From: G965202915 sp965202915
Lineage (GTDB): Bacteria; Pseudomonadota; Gammaproteobacteria; Eutrophobiales; Eutrophobiaceae
DNA: 64,000 nt
NCBI GenBank assembly: GCA_965202915.1
Contig: OZ241847.1
Location: 1,736,001-1,800,000 of the forward strand
Reading direction: 5' to 3'
In this document: one piece after another, positions 7,431 to 18,700 of the stretch
Position numbering within the stretch: the stretch's first letter is position 1
How the letters are laid out: each line of letters begins with the position of its first letter
The notes under the pieces: model-generated
Told to the model about the DNA's origin: nothing
Databases searched by the model: none
What the model saw: the letters and a program-made list of their open reading frames with translations, nothing else
Position numbers and translations under genes: made by a program

Positions 7431-8277
7431 CAATACCCAGATTGTTCCAGATGGCACTGGAGGCTTCCGCCTGATTCATGGTATAAAAATGCAGGCCCGG
7501 TACGCCGTTTTGTAACAGTTCGGCACATAATTGCGTGGTCACGTCTATGCCGAATTTGCGGATGGATGGGCGATCATCGCCAAATTCCTGCAAACGCTTG
7601 AGGATCCAACGGGGTATTTCCGCGCCGCAGCCGTCGGAAAAACGTACCAGTGGAGTACAATTAATAATCGGCATGATCCCGGGCACGATGGGGATATCTA
7701 TACCCAATTTTTCACAACCGTCTATGAACCGATAATAGGCAAATGGATTGTAGAAATACTGGGTGATGGCGCTGTCTGCGCCCGCGTCTATTTTGCGCTT
7801 AAAGTTTTTCAGATCGGTGCCGGCGTCCGGTGCCTGAGGATGAAATTCGGGATAAGCGGCCACTTCTATATGAAAGTGATCACCGGTTTGTTCACGGATA
7901 AATTCAACCAGTTCGTTGGCATAACGCAACTGGCCTCGGCCCACCGATCCGGACGGCAAATCACCGCGTAATGCAACCAGGCGTTTAATGCTTTTTTCTT
8001 TATAGGAGGCCAGAATCCGACGGATATCGTCATTCATATACCCCATGCAGGAAATATGGGGGGCCGCGTTGATACCGGTTTTTTCTCTGATATCGAGTGC
8101 GGTTTCCAGGGTTTGCACACGGGAGCTGCCGCCGGCACCAAAGGTTACCGAAAAGAAATCCGGCTTCAGCCTGGCGAGATGCTCCTGTGCGGTTTGCAGT
8201 TTGCCCACGGCTTCGGGTGTTTTGGGCGGAAAAAACTCAAAACTAAATACCGGTCTGTATTTTTTCTGGGTCTCCAT
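7402..8277 (-). CDS. metF: 5,10-methylenetetrahydrofolate reductase, with repeat-encoded C-terminus
   Basis: Reduces 5,10-methylene-THF to 5-methyl-THF, the methyl donor for methionine synthesis. Family landmarks: FSFEFFPPKT at residues 11-20, SVTFGAGGSSR near 43-53, the RGDLP motif near 103, and HFYTMNQAEASSAIWNNLG at the end. Length 291 is normal. The usual protein ends shortly after the NLG motif; here the last residues, VGVSRPR, are read from the type-3 palindrome at 7405-7424, and the TAA stop lies just beyond it. The tail follows the last conserved element, so the enzyme is probably still active. It starts 21 bases after the ahcY-derived stop, consistent with the frequent ahcY-metF pairing in the methyl cycle. 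Confidence 0.93.
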   Translation of the reverse strand: METQKKYRPVFSFEFFPPKTPEAVGKLQTAQEHLARLKPDFFSVTFGAGGSSRVQTLETALDIREKTGINAAPHISCMGYMNDDIRRILASYKEKSIKRLVALRGDLPSGSVGRGQLRYANELVEFIREQTGDHFHIEVAAYPEFHPQAPDAGTDLKNFKRKIDAGADSAITQYFYNPFAYYRFIDGCEKLGIDIPIVPGIMPIINCTPLVRFSDGCGAEIPRWILKRLQEFGDDRPSIRKFGIDVTTQLCAELLQNGVPGLHFYTMNQAEASSAIWNNLGIAGVGVSRPR

Positions 8278-8298
8278 AACCGATCACCGGTTTATCGA

Positions 8299-9507
8299 TC
8301 AATAACGATACTGATCGGGTTTGTACGGTCCTTCGATGGGCACGCCAATATAGTCGGCCTGTTCACGGGTCAATGCGGTCAAATTTGCCCCCACCCGGTC
8401 CAGGTGCAGCCTGGCCACCTTTTCATCCAGATGCTTGGGCAAAACATATACGTCTTTGCGATATTTTTTGTCCTGGTCGGTAAAGAGTTCAATCTGCGCC
8501 AGAACCTGATTGGTAAATGAGGTGGACATGACCAGACTGGGATGCCCGGTGGCACAGCCCAGATTCACCAGCCGCCCCCTGGCCAGCAGGATGATGCGTT
8601 TGCCATCCGGGAAAATAATATGATCCACCTGCGGCTTGATCTCTTCCCAGTCATATTGTTCCAGGCTGGCAACGTCAATTTCATTATCGAAATGACCGAT
8701 GTTGCATACGATAGCCTGGTCTTTCATTGTCCGCATATGCTCATGCCGTATTACGTTACAGTTGCCGGTTGCGGTGACAAAAATATCCACCTGCTCGCAA
8801 ACGTCCTGTATCCTGACTACGCGATACCCTTCCATCGATGCCTGCAATGCACAGATGGGATCGATTTCGGCGACCCGGACCATCGCCCCAAGACCGCGCA
8901 ATGATTGGGCGCAACCCTTGCCGACGTCACCGTAACCAAGTACCAGCGCAGTCTTACCGGCCACCATCACGTCGGTCGCGCGTTTAATGCCGTCCACCAG
9001 CGACTCACGGCAACCATAGAGGTTATCGAATTTGGATTTGGTCACGGAATTGTTGACGTCTATCGCGGTGAAGGGCAGTTCACCTTTTTTTTGCAGTTGA
9101 TAAAGACGCTGAACACCGGTGGTCGTCTCTTCGGTCACGCCGCCTATGGCACCCAGGGTGTCCAGCACGTCGTCAAACACGCCGTCCGGCAGCGTGGTGA
9201 AGGCGTTGCGACGCAAATCCAAAGACTCAAGCGCCGACAGTCCGTCAAAGACACCGGCGGGCAGCGTGGTTAAGAGGGGGTTAGACAAATTCAAGGTCTC
9301 AAGCGCCGACAGTCCGGCGAAATCACCGCTTGCCAGGGAGGTGATGCCGGCTGCAACCAAACTGAGTGAGGTTATCCCGGCCAGGCCGGCTACCGGCACG
9401 GCCTCACAGGCAGGCGTTGGATTGATCGCCGCAAGAATCGCAGCCTCTACCTGAGTGGTGCGGCCGCAGATATTTACTTCGGTGGTGGTTTGCCCGAAAC
9501 CGGGCAC
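8299..9507 (-). CDS. Chimeric frame: LRR fragment fused to C-terminal part of S-adenosylhomocysteine hydrolase
   Basis: Single 402-codon frame with two unrelated halves. Codons 1 to about 121 match the start of the LRR protein: a remnant signal peptide ending PGFGQTT, TEVNICGRTTQVEAAIL, three or four LRRs, and DVLDTLGAI. From about 9143 on it reads GVTEETTTGVQRLYQLQ and then the NAD-binding and C-terminal parts of AhcY: DVNNSVTKSKFDNLYGCRE, the GYGDVGKGCAQ Rossmann loop, FVTATGN, and the C-terminal EGPYKPDQYRY. The first roughly 190 residues of AhcY (adenosine and homocysteine binding) are absent from the window, so the product cannot be a working hydrolase. The signal peptide has lost its ATG to repeat block C; the GTG at 9507 is only a formal start. 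Either a real recombination or an assembly chimera. Confidence 0.85.
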   Translation of the reverse strand: MPGFGQTTTEVNICGRTTQVEAAILAAINPTPACEAVPVAGLAGITSLSLVAAGITSLASGDFAGLSALETLNLSNPLLTTLPAGVFDGLSALESLDLRRNAFTTLPDGVFDDVLDTLGAIGGVTEETTTGVQRLYQLQKKGELPFTAIDVNNSVTKSKFDNLYGCRESLVDGIKRATDVMVAGKTALVLGYGDVGKGCAQSLRGLGAMVRVAEIDPICALQASMEGYRVVRIQDVCEQVDIFVTATGNCNVIRHEHMRTMKDQAIVCNIGHFDNEIDVASLEQYDWEEIKPQVDHIIFPDGKRIILLARGRLVNLGCATGHPSLVMSTSFTNQVLAQIELFTDQDKKYRKDVYVLPKHLDEKVARLHLDRVGANLTALTREQADYIGVPIEGPYKPDQYRY

Positions 9508-9540
9508 GCTAAGAAGTGGATAAATGACGATGATTGTAGT

Positions 9541-9700
9541 GGTTGGGGGTGATTCGGTAGCCCCCCTGATAAGGGGGGTTGGGGGGTTGGTGTTGATTCG
9601 GGAAAGGCCTGGTGCAGTTCGGAAATCCGGGTTGCTCAGGGAATCCGGCGTGCCGGGTGTGTGTTAATACCCGCGACGGGAGTCACGGGCTCCGTTGGTC
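9541..9700. repeat. Repeat block C, third copy of the island repeat
   Basis: Lies between the LRR fragment and the end of the giant gene. It contains GGGGGTTGGTGTTGATTC, the CAGTTCGGAAATCCGGGTTG segment and GGGAATCCGGCGTGCCGGG, matching 7311-7390 of block B with point differences. A perfect 7-bp G/C hairpin (CCCCCCT-GATA-AGGGGGG, 9561-9578) may act as a terminator for the giant transcript. Each LRR sequence in the window is therefore accompanied by this repeat type on its 5' side. Confidence 0.75.
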
Positions 9701-9702
9701 CG

Positions 9703-12700
9703 TTAGCCATCATCCGGGCTGAGTGGCGGCAGGTCGAACAGGTCGGCATCCGGCTCGGCCACCGCCGCCGGTTGCTCAAGCTCCATCGCCGCCTTTGCGG
9801 CCGGTAAGGGGCCCAGCATCGCCAGTTCGTCTTCCAGGCGCTTGCGCTGCTGTGCCTCGTCCTCCGGTGGCAGGTCTTCGATGAAGGCGCGGATATCGAC
9901 CGTCTGCGTGACGCAACAGTTTTGCAGGAGTGCGGCGCTGGTGGCCATGCTGGTGGCCATTAATTCCCCGCCCAGCGATACGTCCATGTTGACCAGCAGG
10001 CGGGCGTTGCCGTTGTCGAAGGTCCTGTACATGGTGCCCTCTATCATAACGTCGCCACCCTGCGCCCAGCCGTCATCGGGGGCGGTGACGCTGTCGCCGG
10101 TGTTGCCATCGACCCGCAGTTCGGCCCGGCCATCGGTCCGTACCTCGGATAGATTCAGCAGGTCCAGACGAGTGAGGATCAGGCTGTTGTCACCTTCACC
10201 ACTGAGGTCTATGTGCTCTATGCTGCTCAGGCGGGTATCGGCGAGGGTGCTCAGGTCCAGGCTCAGGCTGCTGCTTGCACCGGGGTTGACCAAGCGCAGG
10301 GTGTCGGTGCCGGTGCCGCCGTCGAATTTGAGCAGGTCGGTATCGCCGAAGCCGTCTATATTCAGCACGTCATCGCCGGCACCGGCGAGCACCACCGTCG
10401 CCTGGCCGTCGACGTTCAGGACGTCATCGCCGTCCATGCCCAGTTCGGCGGCGGCCTCGGTGGTCAGGCCGACCGAGCTACCGAACAGGACGTAGGCCTC
10501 GCCGGCATCGGTCCTGGTGCCATCGGGGGTGGTGACGTCGGCCAGATTGGCCCCAACGATGAGGTCGGCAAAGCCGTCACCGTTGACGTCGCCGGCGCCG
10601 GATACGCTATAGCCGGCGCGGTCATCGGCCGCATCGCCCCGGATGGTGAAGCCGTCGCCGGCGGTCAGATCGGTCAAATCCACGACCTGGCGGTTGGTCC
10701 CGTCCAGGCTGCCAAATGGATTAGATGGGTCGGAGGCCTTGCCGAACAGGATGTAGGCCTCGCCGGCTTCAATCTCACCGTCCTCGGCCCTGGGGGCGCC
10801 GACGAGCAGGTCGTCATAGCCGTCACCGTTGACGTCGCCGGCGCCGGATACGCCCTGGCCCGCGGCGTCATAGGCGGTATCGCCCTGGATGATAAAGCCG
10901 TCGGCCGCACTCAGGGTGCTCAGGTCGATGACCCGGCGGCTGCCGACCAGTTCGCCAAATGGATCAGATGGGTCGGAGGCCTTGCCGAACACGACGTAGG
11001 CCTCGCCGGCATCGGTGCCACCGTCGTCGCCGCCACGGGCGCCGATGATGAGGTCGGCATAGCCGTCGCCGTTGACGTCGCCGGCTCCGGATATTTGCCT
11101 CCTGCCCGCCTGGTCCAGGTCTGTATCGCCCTGGATAATGAAGCCGTCGGCCGCACCCAGGCTGCTTAGGTCTATGACCCGGCCGCTGCCTTCCGCGCTG
11201 CCAAAGTTGTCCTGTTTGCCGAACACCAGGTAGGCCTCACCGGCGTCGTTGCCACCATCGTCGCCAAAGGCCGCCCCGATGATGAGATCGGCATAGCCGT
11301 CGCCGTTGACGTCGCCGGCTCCGGATACGCTCTGGCCGACCTGGTCACCCGCCATATCGCCCCGGATGATAAAGCCTTCGCCGGCGGCCAGATTGGTCAG
11401 ATCAATCACCTGGCGGCCGCTGCCGTCCGGGCTGCCGAATGGATCAGATGGATCGGAGGCCTTGCCGAATACCAGATAGACCTGGCCGGCGCTGTTGCCG
11501 CCTTCATCGTCCAGGCGCGCCCCGATGATGAGGTCGGTATAGCCGTCGCCGTTGACGTCGCCGGCTCCGGATACGCTAAAGCCCGCATTGTCGCCCGCCG
11601 TATCGCCCTGGATGATAAAGCCGTCGCCGGCGGCCAGATTGGTCAGATCAATCACCTGGCGGTTGCTACTGTCCGGGCTGCCAAATGGATCAGATGGGCC
11701 GGAGGCCTTGCCGAACACGACGTAGGCCTCGCCGGCATTGCCGCCACCGTCGTCACCATCGCGTGACCCGACGATGAGGTCGGCATAGCCGTCGCCGTTG
11801 ACGTCGCCGGCTCCGGATACGCTATGGCCTGCGGCGTCATAGTCGGTATCGCCCTGGATGATAAAGCCGTCGCCGGCGGCCAGATTGCTCAAATCCACGA
11901 CCTGTGAGTTGGAGGCCTTGCCGAACACGACGTAGGCCTCGCCGGCGTTGCCGCCACCGTCGTCACCATCGCGTACCCCGACGATGAGGTCGGCATAGCC
12001 GTCGCCGTTGACGTCGCCGGCATCGGATACGCTTATGCCCGCCTGGTCATTGTCCGCGTCACCCTGGATGATAAAGCCATCCTCCCGGGCCAGCTCGCTG
12101 AGGTCGACCGTCAGCCTGATTCCACCGATATCGATGGCGGTATTGACCAGCAGGCGGGCATTGCCGTTGTCGAACACGTTATAGAGGACGTCGGCGATCT
12201 CTTCCCGGCCGCGCGGCACCCAGCCGTTATCGGAGGCGGTGACTCTGTCGCCGTCATTGCCGTCAACCCGCAGCTCGGCACGGCCTTCGGTCCTCACTTC
12301 GGACAGATTCAGCAGGTCCAGACGGGTGAGGGTCAGGGTGTTATTGCCATCTGGGCCATCGCCGCTGAGGTCTATGCGCTCTATGCTGCTCAGGCGGGTA
12401 TCGGCAAGGGTGCTCAGATCCAGGCTCAGGCCGGTGCCTGCACCGAGGTTGGCCAGGCTGAGGGTGTCGGTGCCGCTGCCACCGTCGAACCTGAGCAGGT
12501 CGGTATCGCTGAAGCCATCTATCGTCAGCACATCATTGCCGGCACCGGCGAGCACCACCGTGGCCTCGCCGGCGGCGTTCAGGAGGTCGTCGCCGGCGGT
12601 GCCGAGTTCGGCGACGGCCTCGGTGGCCAGGCCGACCGAGCTGCCGAACAGGACGTAGGCCTCGCCGGCATCGGTCCTGGGGGTGCCGTCGGGGTTGGTG

Positions 12701-15700
12701 ACGTCGGCCAGATTGGCCCCGACGATGAGGTCGGCAAAGCCGTCGCCGTTGACGTCACCGGCGGCGGATACGCTATAGCCGGCCCGGTCATCGGCCGCGT
12801 CGCCCCGGATGGTGAAGCCGTCGCCGGCGGTCAGATCGGTCAAATCCACGACCCGGCGGTTGGTCCCGTCCAGGCTGCCAAATGGATCAGATGGGTCGGA
12901 GGCCTTGCCGAACACGACGTAGGCTTCGCCGGCGTCAATCTCACCGTCTTCGCCCCTGGGGGCGCCGACGAGCAGGTCGTCATAGCCGTCACCGTTGACG
13001 TCGCCGGCACCGGATACGCCCTGGCCCACGGCGTCATAGGCGGTATCGCCCTGGATGATAAAGCCCTCGGCCGCACTCAGGGTGCTCAGGTCGATGACCC
13101 GGCGGTTGCCGACCAGTTCGCCAAATGGATCAGATGGGTCGGAGGCCTTGCCGAACACGACGTAGGCCTCGCCGGCATCGGTGCCACCGTCGTCGCCGCC
13201 ACGGACGCCGATGATGAGGTCGGCATAGCCGTCGCCATTGACGTCGCCGGCACCGGATATGTGCCTCCTGCCCGCCTGGTCCTGGTCGGTGTCGCCCTGG
13301 ATAACAAAGCCCTCGCCGGCGACCAGACTGCTCAGGCCTATCACCTGGCGGCCGCTACCGTCCGCGCTGCCAAAGTTGTCCTGTTTGCCGAACACCACGT
13401 AGGCCAGGCCGGCGTTGTTGCCACCATCGTCGTTAAAGGGCGCCCCGATGATGAGATCGGCATAGCCGTCGCCGTTGACGTCGCCGGCGCCGGATACGCT
13501 ATGGCCGACGTTGTCACCCCCCTCATCGCCCTGGATGATAAAGCCGTCGCCGGCGGCCAGACTGCTTAAATCAATCACCGGGCGGTTGCTACCGTCCGGG
13601 CTGCCAAATGGATCAGATGGGCCGGAGGCCTTGCCGAACACCAGATAGGCTTCGCCGGCCAGGTTGGCACCGTCGTCACCCTGGGGCGCCCCGATGATGA
13701 GGTCGGCATAGCCGTCGCCGTTGACGTCACCGGCACTGGATACGCTATGGCCGGCACGGTCACCGGCCTCGTCGCCCTGGATGATAAAGCCGTCGCCGGC
13801 GGCCAGATTGCTCAAATCCACGACCTGGCGGCCGTCGACCAGTTCGCCAAATGGATCAGATGGGCCGGAGGCTTTACCGAATACCAGGTAGGCCTCGCCG
13901 GCATTGCCGCCACCGTCGTTGCCGTCACGTACCCCGACGAGCAGGTCGGCATAGCCGTCGCCGTTGACGTCGCCGGCACCGGATACGCTAAAGCCGGCAC
14001 GGTCACCGGCCTCGTCGCCCTGGATGATAAAGCCGTCGCCGGCGGCCAGATTACTCAAATCCACGGCCCGTGGGTTGGAGGCCTTGCCGAACACGACGTA
14101 GGCCTCGCCGGCATTGTCGCCACCGTCGTCGCCATTGCGTGCCCCGACGATGAAGTCGGCAAAGCCGTCGCCGTTGACGTCGCCGACACCGGATACGCTA
14201 TGGCCGGCGTTGTCACCCGCCTCATCGCCCTGGATGATAAAGCCATCCTCCCGGGCCAGCTTGCTGAGGTCGACCGTCAGCCTGATTCCGCTGATATCGA
14301 TGGCGGTATTGACCAACAGGCGGGCATTGCCGTTGTCGAACACGTTATACAGGGTATCGGCGATCTCTTCCCGGCCCCGCGGCACCCAGCCGTTATCGGA
14401 GACGGTGATTCTGTCACCGTCATTACCATCAACCCGCAGCTCAGCCCGGCCGTCGATGCGTACCTCGGACAGGCTCAGCAGGTCCAGACGAGTGAGGCTC
14501 AGATTGTTATTATCACTTGGGCCGCCACCGTTGAGGTCTATGCGCTCTATGCTGCTCAGGCGGGTATCGGCGAGGGTGCTCAGATCCAGGCTCAGGTCGG
14601 CACCGTTCAGACGCAGGGTGTCGGTGCCGGTGCCGCCGTCGAACTTGAGCAGGTCGTCGGGGCCGAAGCCGTCTATATTCAGCACGTCATCGCCGGCACC
14701 GGCGAGTACCACCGTGGCCTGACCGTCGGCGTTCAGGACGTCGTCGCGGTACGTACCCGGCACCGCGGCGGCTTCGGTGCTCAGGCCAGCCGGGCCGCCG
14801 AACAGGATGTAGGCTTCGCCGGCATCATTCTTGGTGTTGCCATCGGAGGTGGTGACGTCGGCACGATTTGCCCCGACGAACAGGTCGGCAAAGCCGTCGC
14901 CGTTGACGTCACCGGCTCCGGATACGCTTATGCCCGCATTGTCACCGGACGCATCGCCCTGGATGATAAAGCCGTCCGCCGGGGCCAGCGCATTCAAATC
15001 GATAACCCGGCGGATGCCGTCCGGGCTCCTAAATGGATCAGATGGGCCGGAGGCCCTGCCGAACACGACGTAGGCCTCGCCGGCATCGGTGCCACCGTCG
15101 TCGCCCTGGCGCGCCCCGACGAGCAGGTCGGCAAAGCCGTCACCGTTGACGTCGCCGACACCGGATACGCTTATGCCCGCATTGTCACCGGACGCATCGC
15201 CCTGGATAATAAAGCCGTCCGCGGCGGCCAGGCTTTCCAGGTTTATCACCTGGCGACCGCCCATCGGACTGCCAAATGGATCAGATGGGCCGGAGGCCTT
15301 GCCGAACACGACATAGGCCTCGCCGGCATTGGTCCTGGTGTTGCTGTCGGGGATGTCGACGTCGGCCAAATTCGCCCCGACGATGAAGTCGGCATAGCCA
15401 TCGCCGTTGACGTCGCCGGCGCCGGATACGCTCATGCCCACCCGGCCATCCGCTTCATCGCCCTGGATAATAAAGCCGTCCCCGACGGCCAGGCTGGTCA
15501 AATCCACGACCCGGCGGTCACCTATCGGGGTGCCAAAGCCGTCCGCCTTGCCGAATATCAGATAGGCCTCGCCGGCCTCGTTGCCACCGTCGTCGCCTCT
15601 GGGCGCCCCGACGAGCAGGTCGGCATAGCCGTCGCCGTTGACGTCACCGGCAGAGGATACGCTCCTGCCCGCCCGGTCAACGCTCACATCGCCCTGGATG

Positions 15701-18700
15701 ATAAAGCCGTCGCCGGCGACCAGATTGGTCAAATCCACGACCTGGCGGCCGCCCATCGGGCCGCCAAAGCCGCCTTCTTTGCCAAACACCAGATAGGCCT
15801 CGCCGGCCTCGTGGCCTCCGTCGCCGCCCCTGTATGCCCCGACGATGAGGTCGGCAAAGCCATCGCCGTTGACGTCGCCGGCATCGGATACGCTTATGCC
15901 CGCATTGTCATAAGCCCTATCACCCTGGATGATAAAGCCATCCGCCGGTGCCAGGCTTTCCAGGTCTATCACCCGGCGGACGACCGTGGTGCCGTCCGAA
16001 AGTGTGATGCTGACGTCGTTGCCAAAGTCGTCCTCTTTGCCAAACACCAGATAGACCTCGCCGGCACTGCGCCCACCGTCGTCACCCAGGCGCGCCCCGA
16101 CAATGAGATCAGCAAAGCCGTCACCGTTGACGTCGCCGGCACCGGATACGCTCCTGCCCGCCCGGTCATCAGGCGCATCGCCCTGGATGATAAAGCCGTC
16201 CCCGGCGGCCAGACTGGTCAAATCCACGACCCGTGGGTTGGAAGACTTGCCGAACACGACGTAGGCCTCGCCGGCATTGCCGCCACCGTCGTCGCCAAAG
16301 TAGGCCCCGACGATGAGGTCGGCATAGCCATCGCCGTTGACGTCGCCGGCGCCGGATACGCTTATGCCCGCCCGGTCATTGGCCGCGTCACCCTGGATAA
16401 TAAAGCCGTCCTCCATGGTGATCTCGCTTAGGTCGACCGTCCGCCTCAGACTCTCGCCGATATCGATGGCGGTATTGACCAGCAGGCGGGCATTGCCGTT
16501 GTCGAACACGTTATAGAGGACGTCGGCTATCTCCTCCGTGCCCCGCGCCACCCAGCCGTTATCAGAGACGGTGATTCTGTCACCGTTATTACCGTCAACC
16601 CGTAGCTCTGCCCGGCCGTCGATGCGTACCTCGGATAGGCTCAGCAGGTCCAGACGAGTGAGGTTCAGACTGTTATTATCACCTGGGCCACCACCGTTGA
16701 GGTCTATGCGCTCTATGCTACTCAGGCGGGTATCGGCGAGGGTGCTCAGATCCAGGCTCAGGTCAGCACCGTTCAGGCGCAGAGTGTCGGTGCCGGTGCC
16801 GCCGTCGAACTTGAGCAGGTCGTCGGGGCCGAAGCCGTCTATATTCAGCACGTCATCGCCGGCGCCGGCGAGCACCACCGTGGCCTGGCCGTCGGCGTTC
16901 AGGACGTCGTCGCCGTCCGTGCCCGGCACCGCGGCGGCCTCGGCGCTCAGACCGGCCGGGCCGCCGAACAGGACGTAGGCCTCGCCGGCATTGGTCCTGG
17001 TGTTGCCATCGGAGGTGGTGACGTCGGCACGATTCGCTCCGACGAGCAGGTCGGCAAAGCCGTCGCCGTTGACGTCGCCGGCGGCGGAGACGCTATAGCC
17101 CGCATAGTCACCGGGCGCATCACCCTGGATAATAAAGCCGTCCTCCGGGGCCAACGCATCCAAATCCACGACCTGGCGGTTGCCGTCCGGGCTCCCAAAT
17201 GGATCAGATGGGCCGGAGGCCTTGCCGAACACCAGATAGGCCTCGCCGGCGTTGTTCTTGATGTCGCCATCGGAGGTGGTGACGTCGGCACGATACGCCC
17301 CGACGAGCAGGTCGGCAAAGCCGTCACCGTTGACGTCGCCGGCACCGGATACGCTATGGCCCGCAAAGTCACCGCGCGCGGCGCCCCGGATGATAAAGCC
17401 GTCCGCGGCGGCCAGGCTGTCCAGATTTATCACCTGGCGGCCGCCCATCGGGCTGCCAAATGGATCAGATGGGCCGGAGGCCTTACCGAACACGATGTAG
17501 GCCTCACCGGCACTGGTCCTGGTGGTGCTGTCGGGGACTTCGAAGTCGGCCAAATTTGCCCCGACGATGAGATCGGCAAAGCCATCACCGTTGACGTCGC
17601 CGGCACTGGATACACTTACGCCCGCCTGGTCATTGTCCGCATCACCTTGGATGATAAAGCCGTCCCCGGCGGCCAGATTGGCCAAATCAATCACCCGGCG
17701 GCCGCCCATCGAGCTGCCAAATCCGGAAGCTTTGCCAAACACTAGATAGGCCTCGCCGGCATTGCTGCCACCGTCGTCGCCCTGGCGCGCCCCGACGATG
17801 AGATCGGCATAGCCGTCGCCGTTGACGTCGCCGGCAGAAGATACGCTCCTGCCCGCCTGGTCATTGTCCGCATCGCCTTGGATGATAAAGCCGTCCCCGA
17901 CGGCCAGATTGGTCAAATCAATCACCCGGCGGCCGCCCATCGGGTTGCCAAAGCCATCCGCCTTGCCGAATACCAGATAGGCCTCGCCGGCAAAGGCGCC
18001 ACCGTCGTTGCCCCTGTATGCCCCGACGATGAGGTCGGCAAAGCCGTCGCCGTTGACGTCGCCGGCACCGGATACGCTTCTGCCCGCCTGGTCATTGTTC
18101 GATTCGCCCTGGATGATAAAGCCGTCCACGGGGGCCAGCCGATCCAAATCAATCACCCGGCGGCTGCCAATTAGGCGGCCAAAGTCATTCTCTTTGCCAA
18201 ACACCAGATAGGCCTCGCCGGCAGAGATGCCACCATCGTCGCCCATGGGTGCCCCGACGATGAGGTCGGCAAAGCCGTCGCCGTTGACGTCGCCGGCACC
18301 GGATACGCTTCTGCCCGCCTGGTCATTGTTCGATTCGCCCTGGATGATAAAACCGTCCCCGACGGCCAGATTGGTCAAATCCACAACCTGTGGGGTGGAC
18401 GCCTTGCCGAACACGACGTAGGCCTCGCCGGCATTGCTGCCACCACCATCGTCGCCCCTGTGTGCCCCGACGATGAGGTCGGCAAAGCCGTCGCCGTTGA
18501 CGTCGCCGGCACCGGATACGCTCACGCCTGCATAGTCACCGGGCGCATCACCCTGGATGATAAAGCCTTCCGCCACGATGGGCTCAGACAGGTCTATGCT
18601 GTCGAGTTTGCGCGTGATATCGATACTCACAATGACGGGGTCGGCGGCCTGGAAACCCTCGTCGTCCGCCACCTGGAGCGTGAAGCCGTCTGAAAGAGTA

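Noticed and set aside
8299..9150. SAH riboswitch ahead of ahcY
   Set aside because: The true 5' end of ahcY is not in the window, so no leader can be examined.
8299..9507. Functional bifunctional LRR-hydrolase enzyme
   Set aside because: The hydrolase lacks its substrate-binding N-terminal domain and the LRR part has lost its start codon and most of its signal peptide, so a working product is unlikely.
13747..16431. Very long open frame (894 codons) on the + strand inside the giant gene
   Set aside because: It is the antisense of the FG-GAP repeats; the repetitive codon pattern keeps the opposite frame open. The product has no domain resemblance, while the reverse strand gives 28 clean FG-GAP units.
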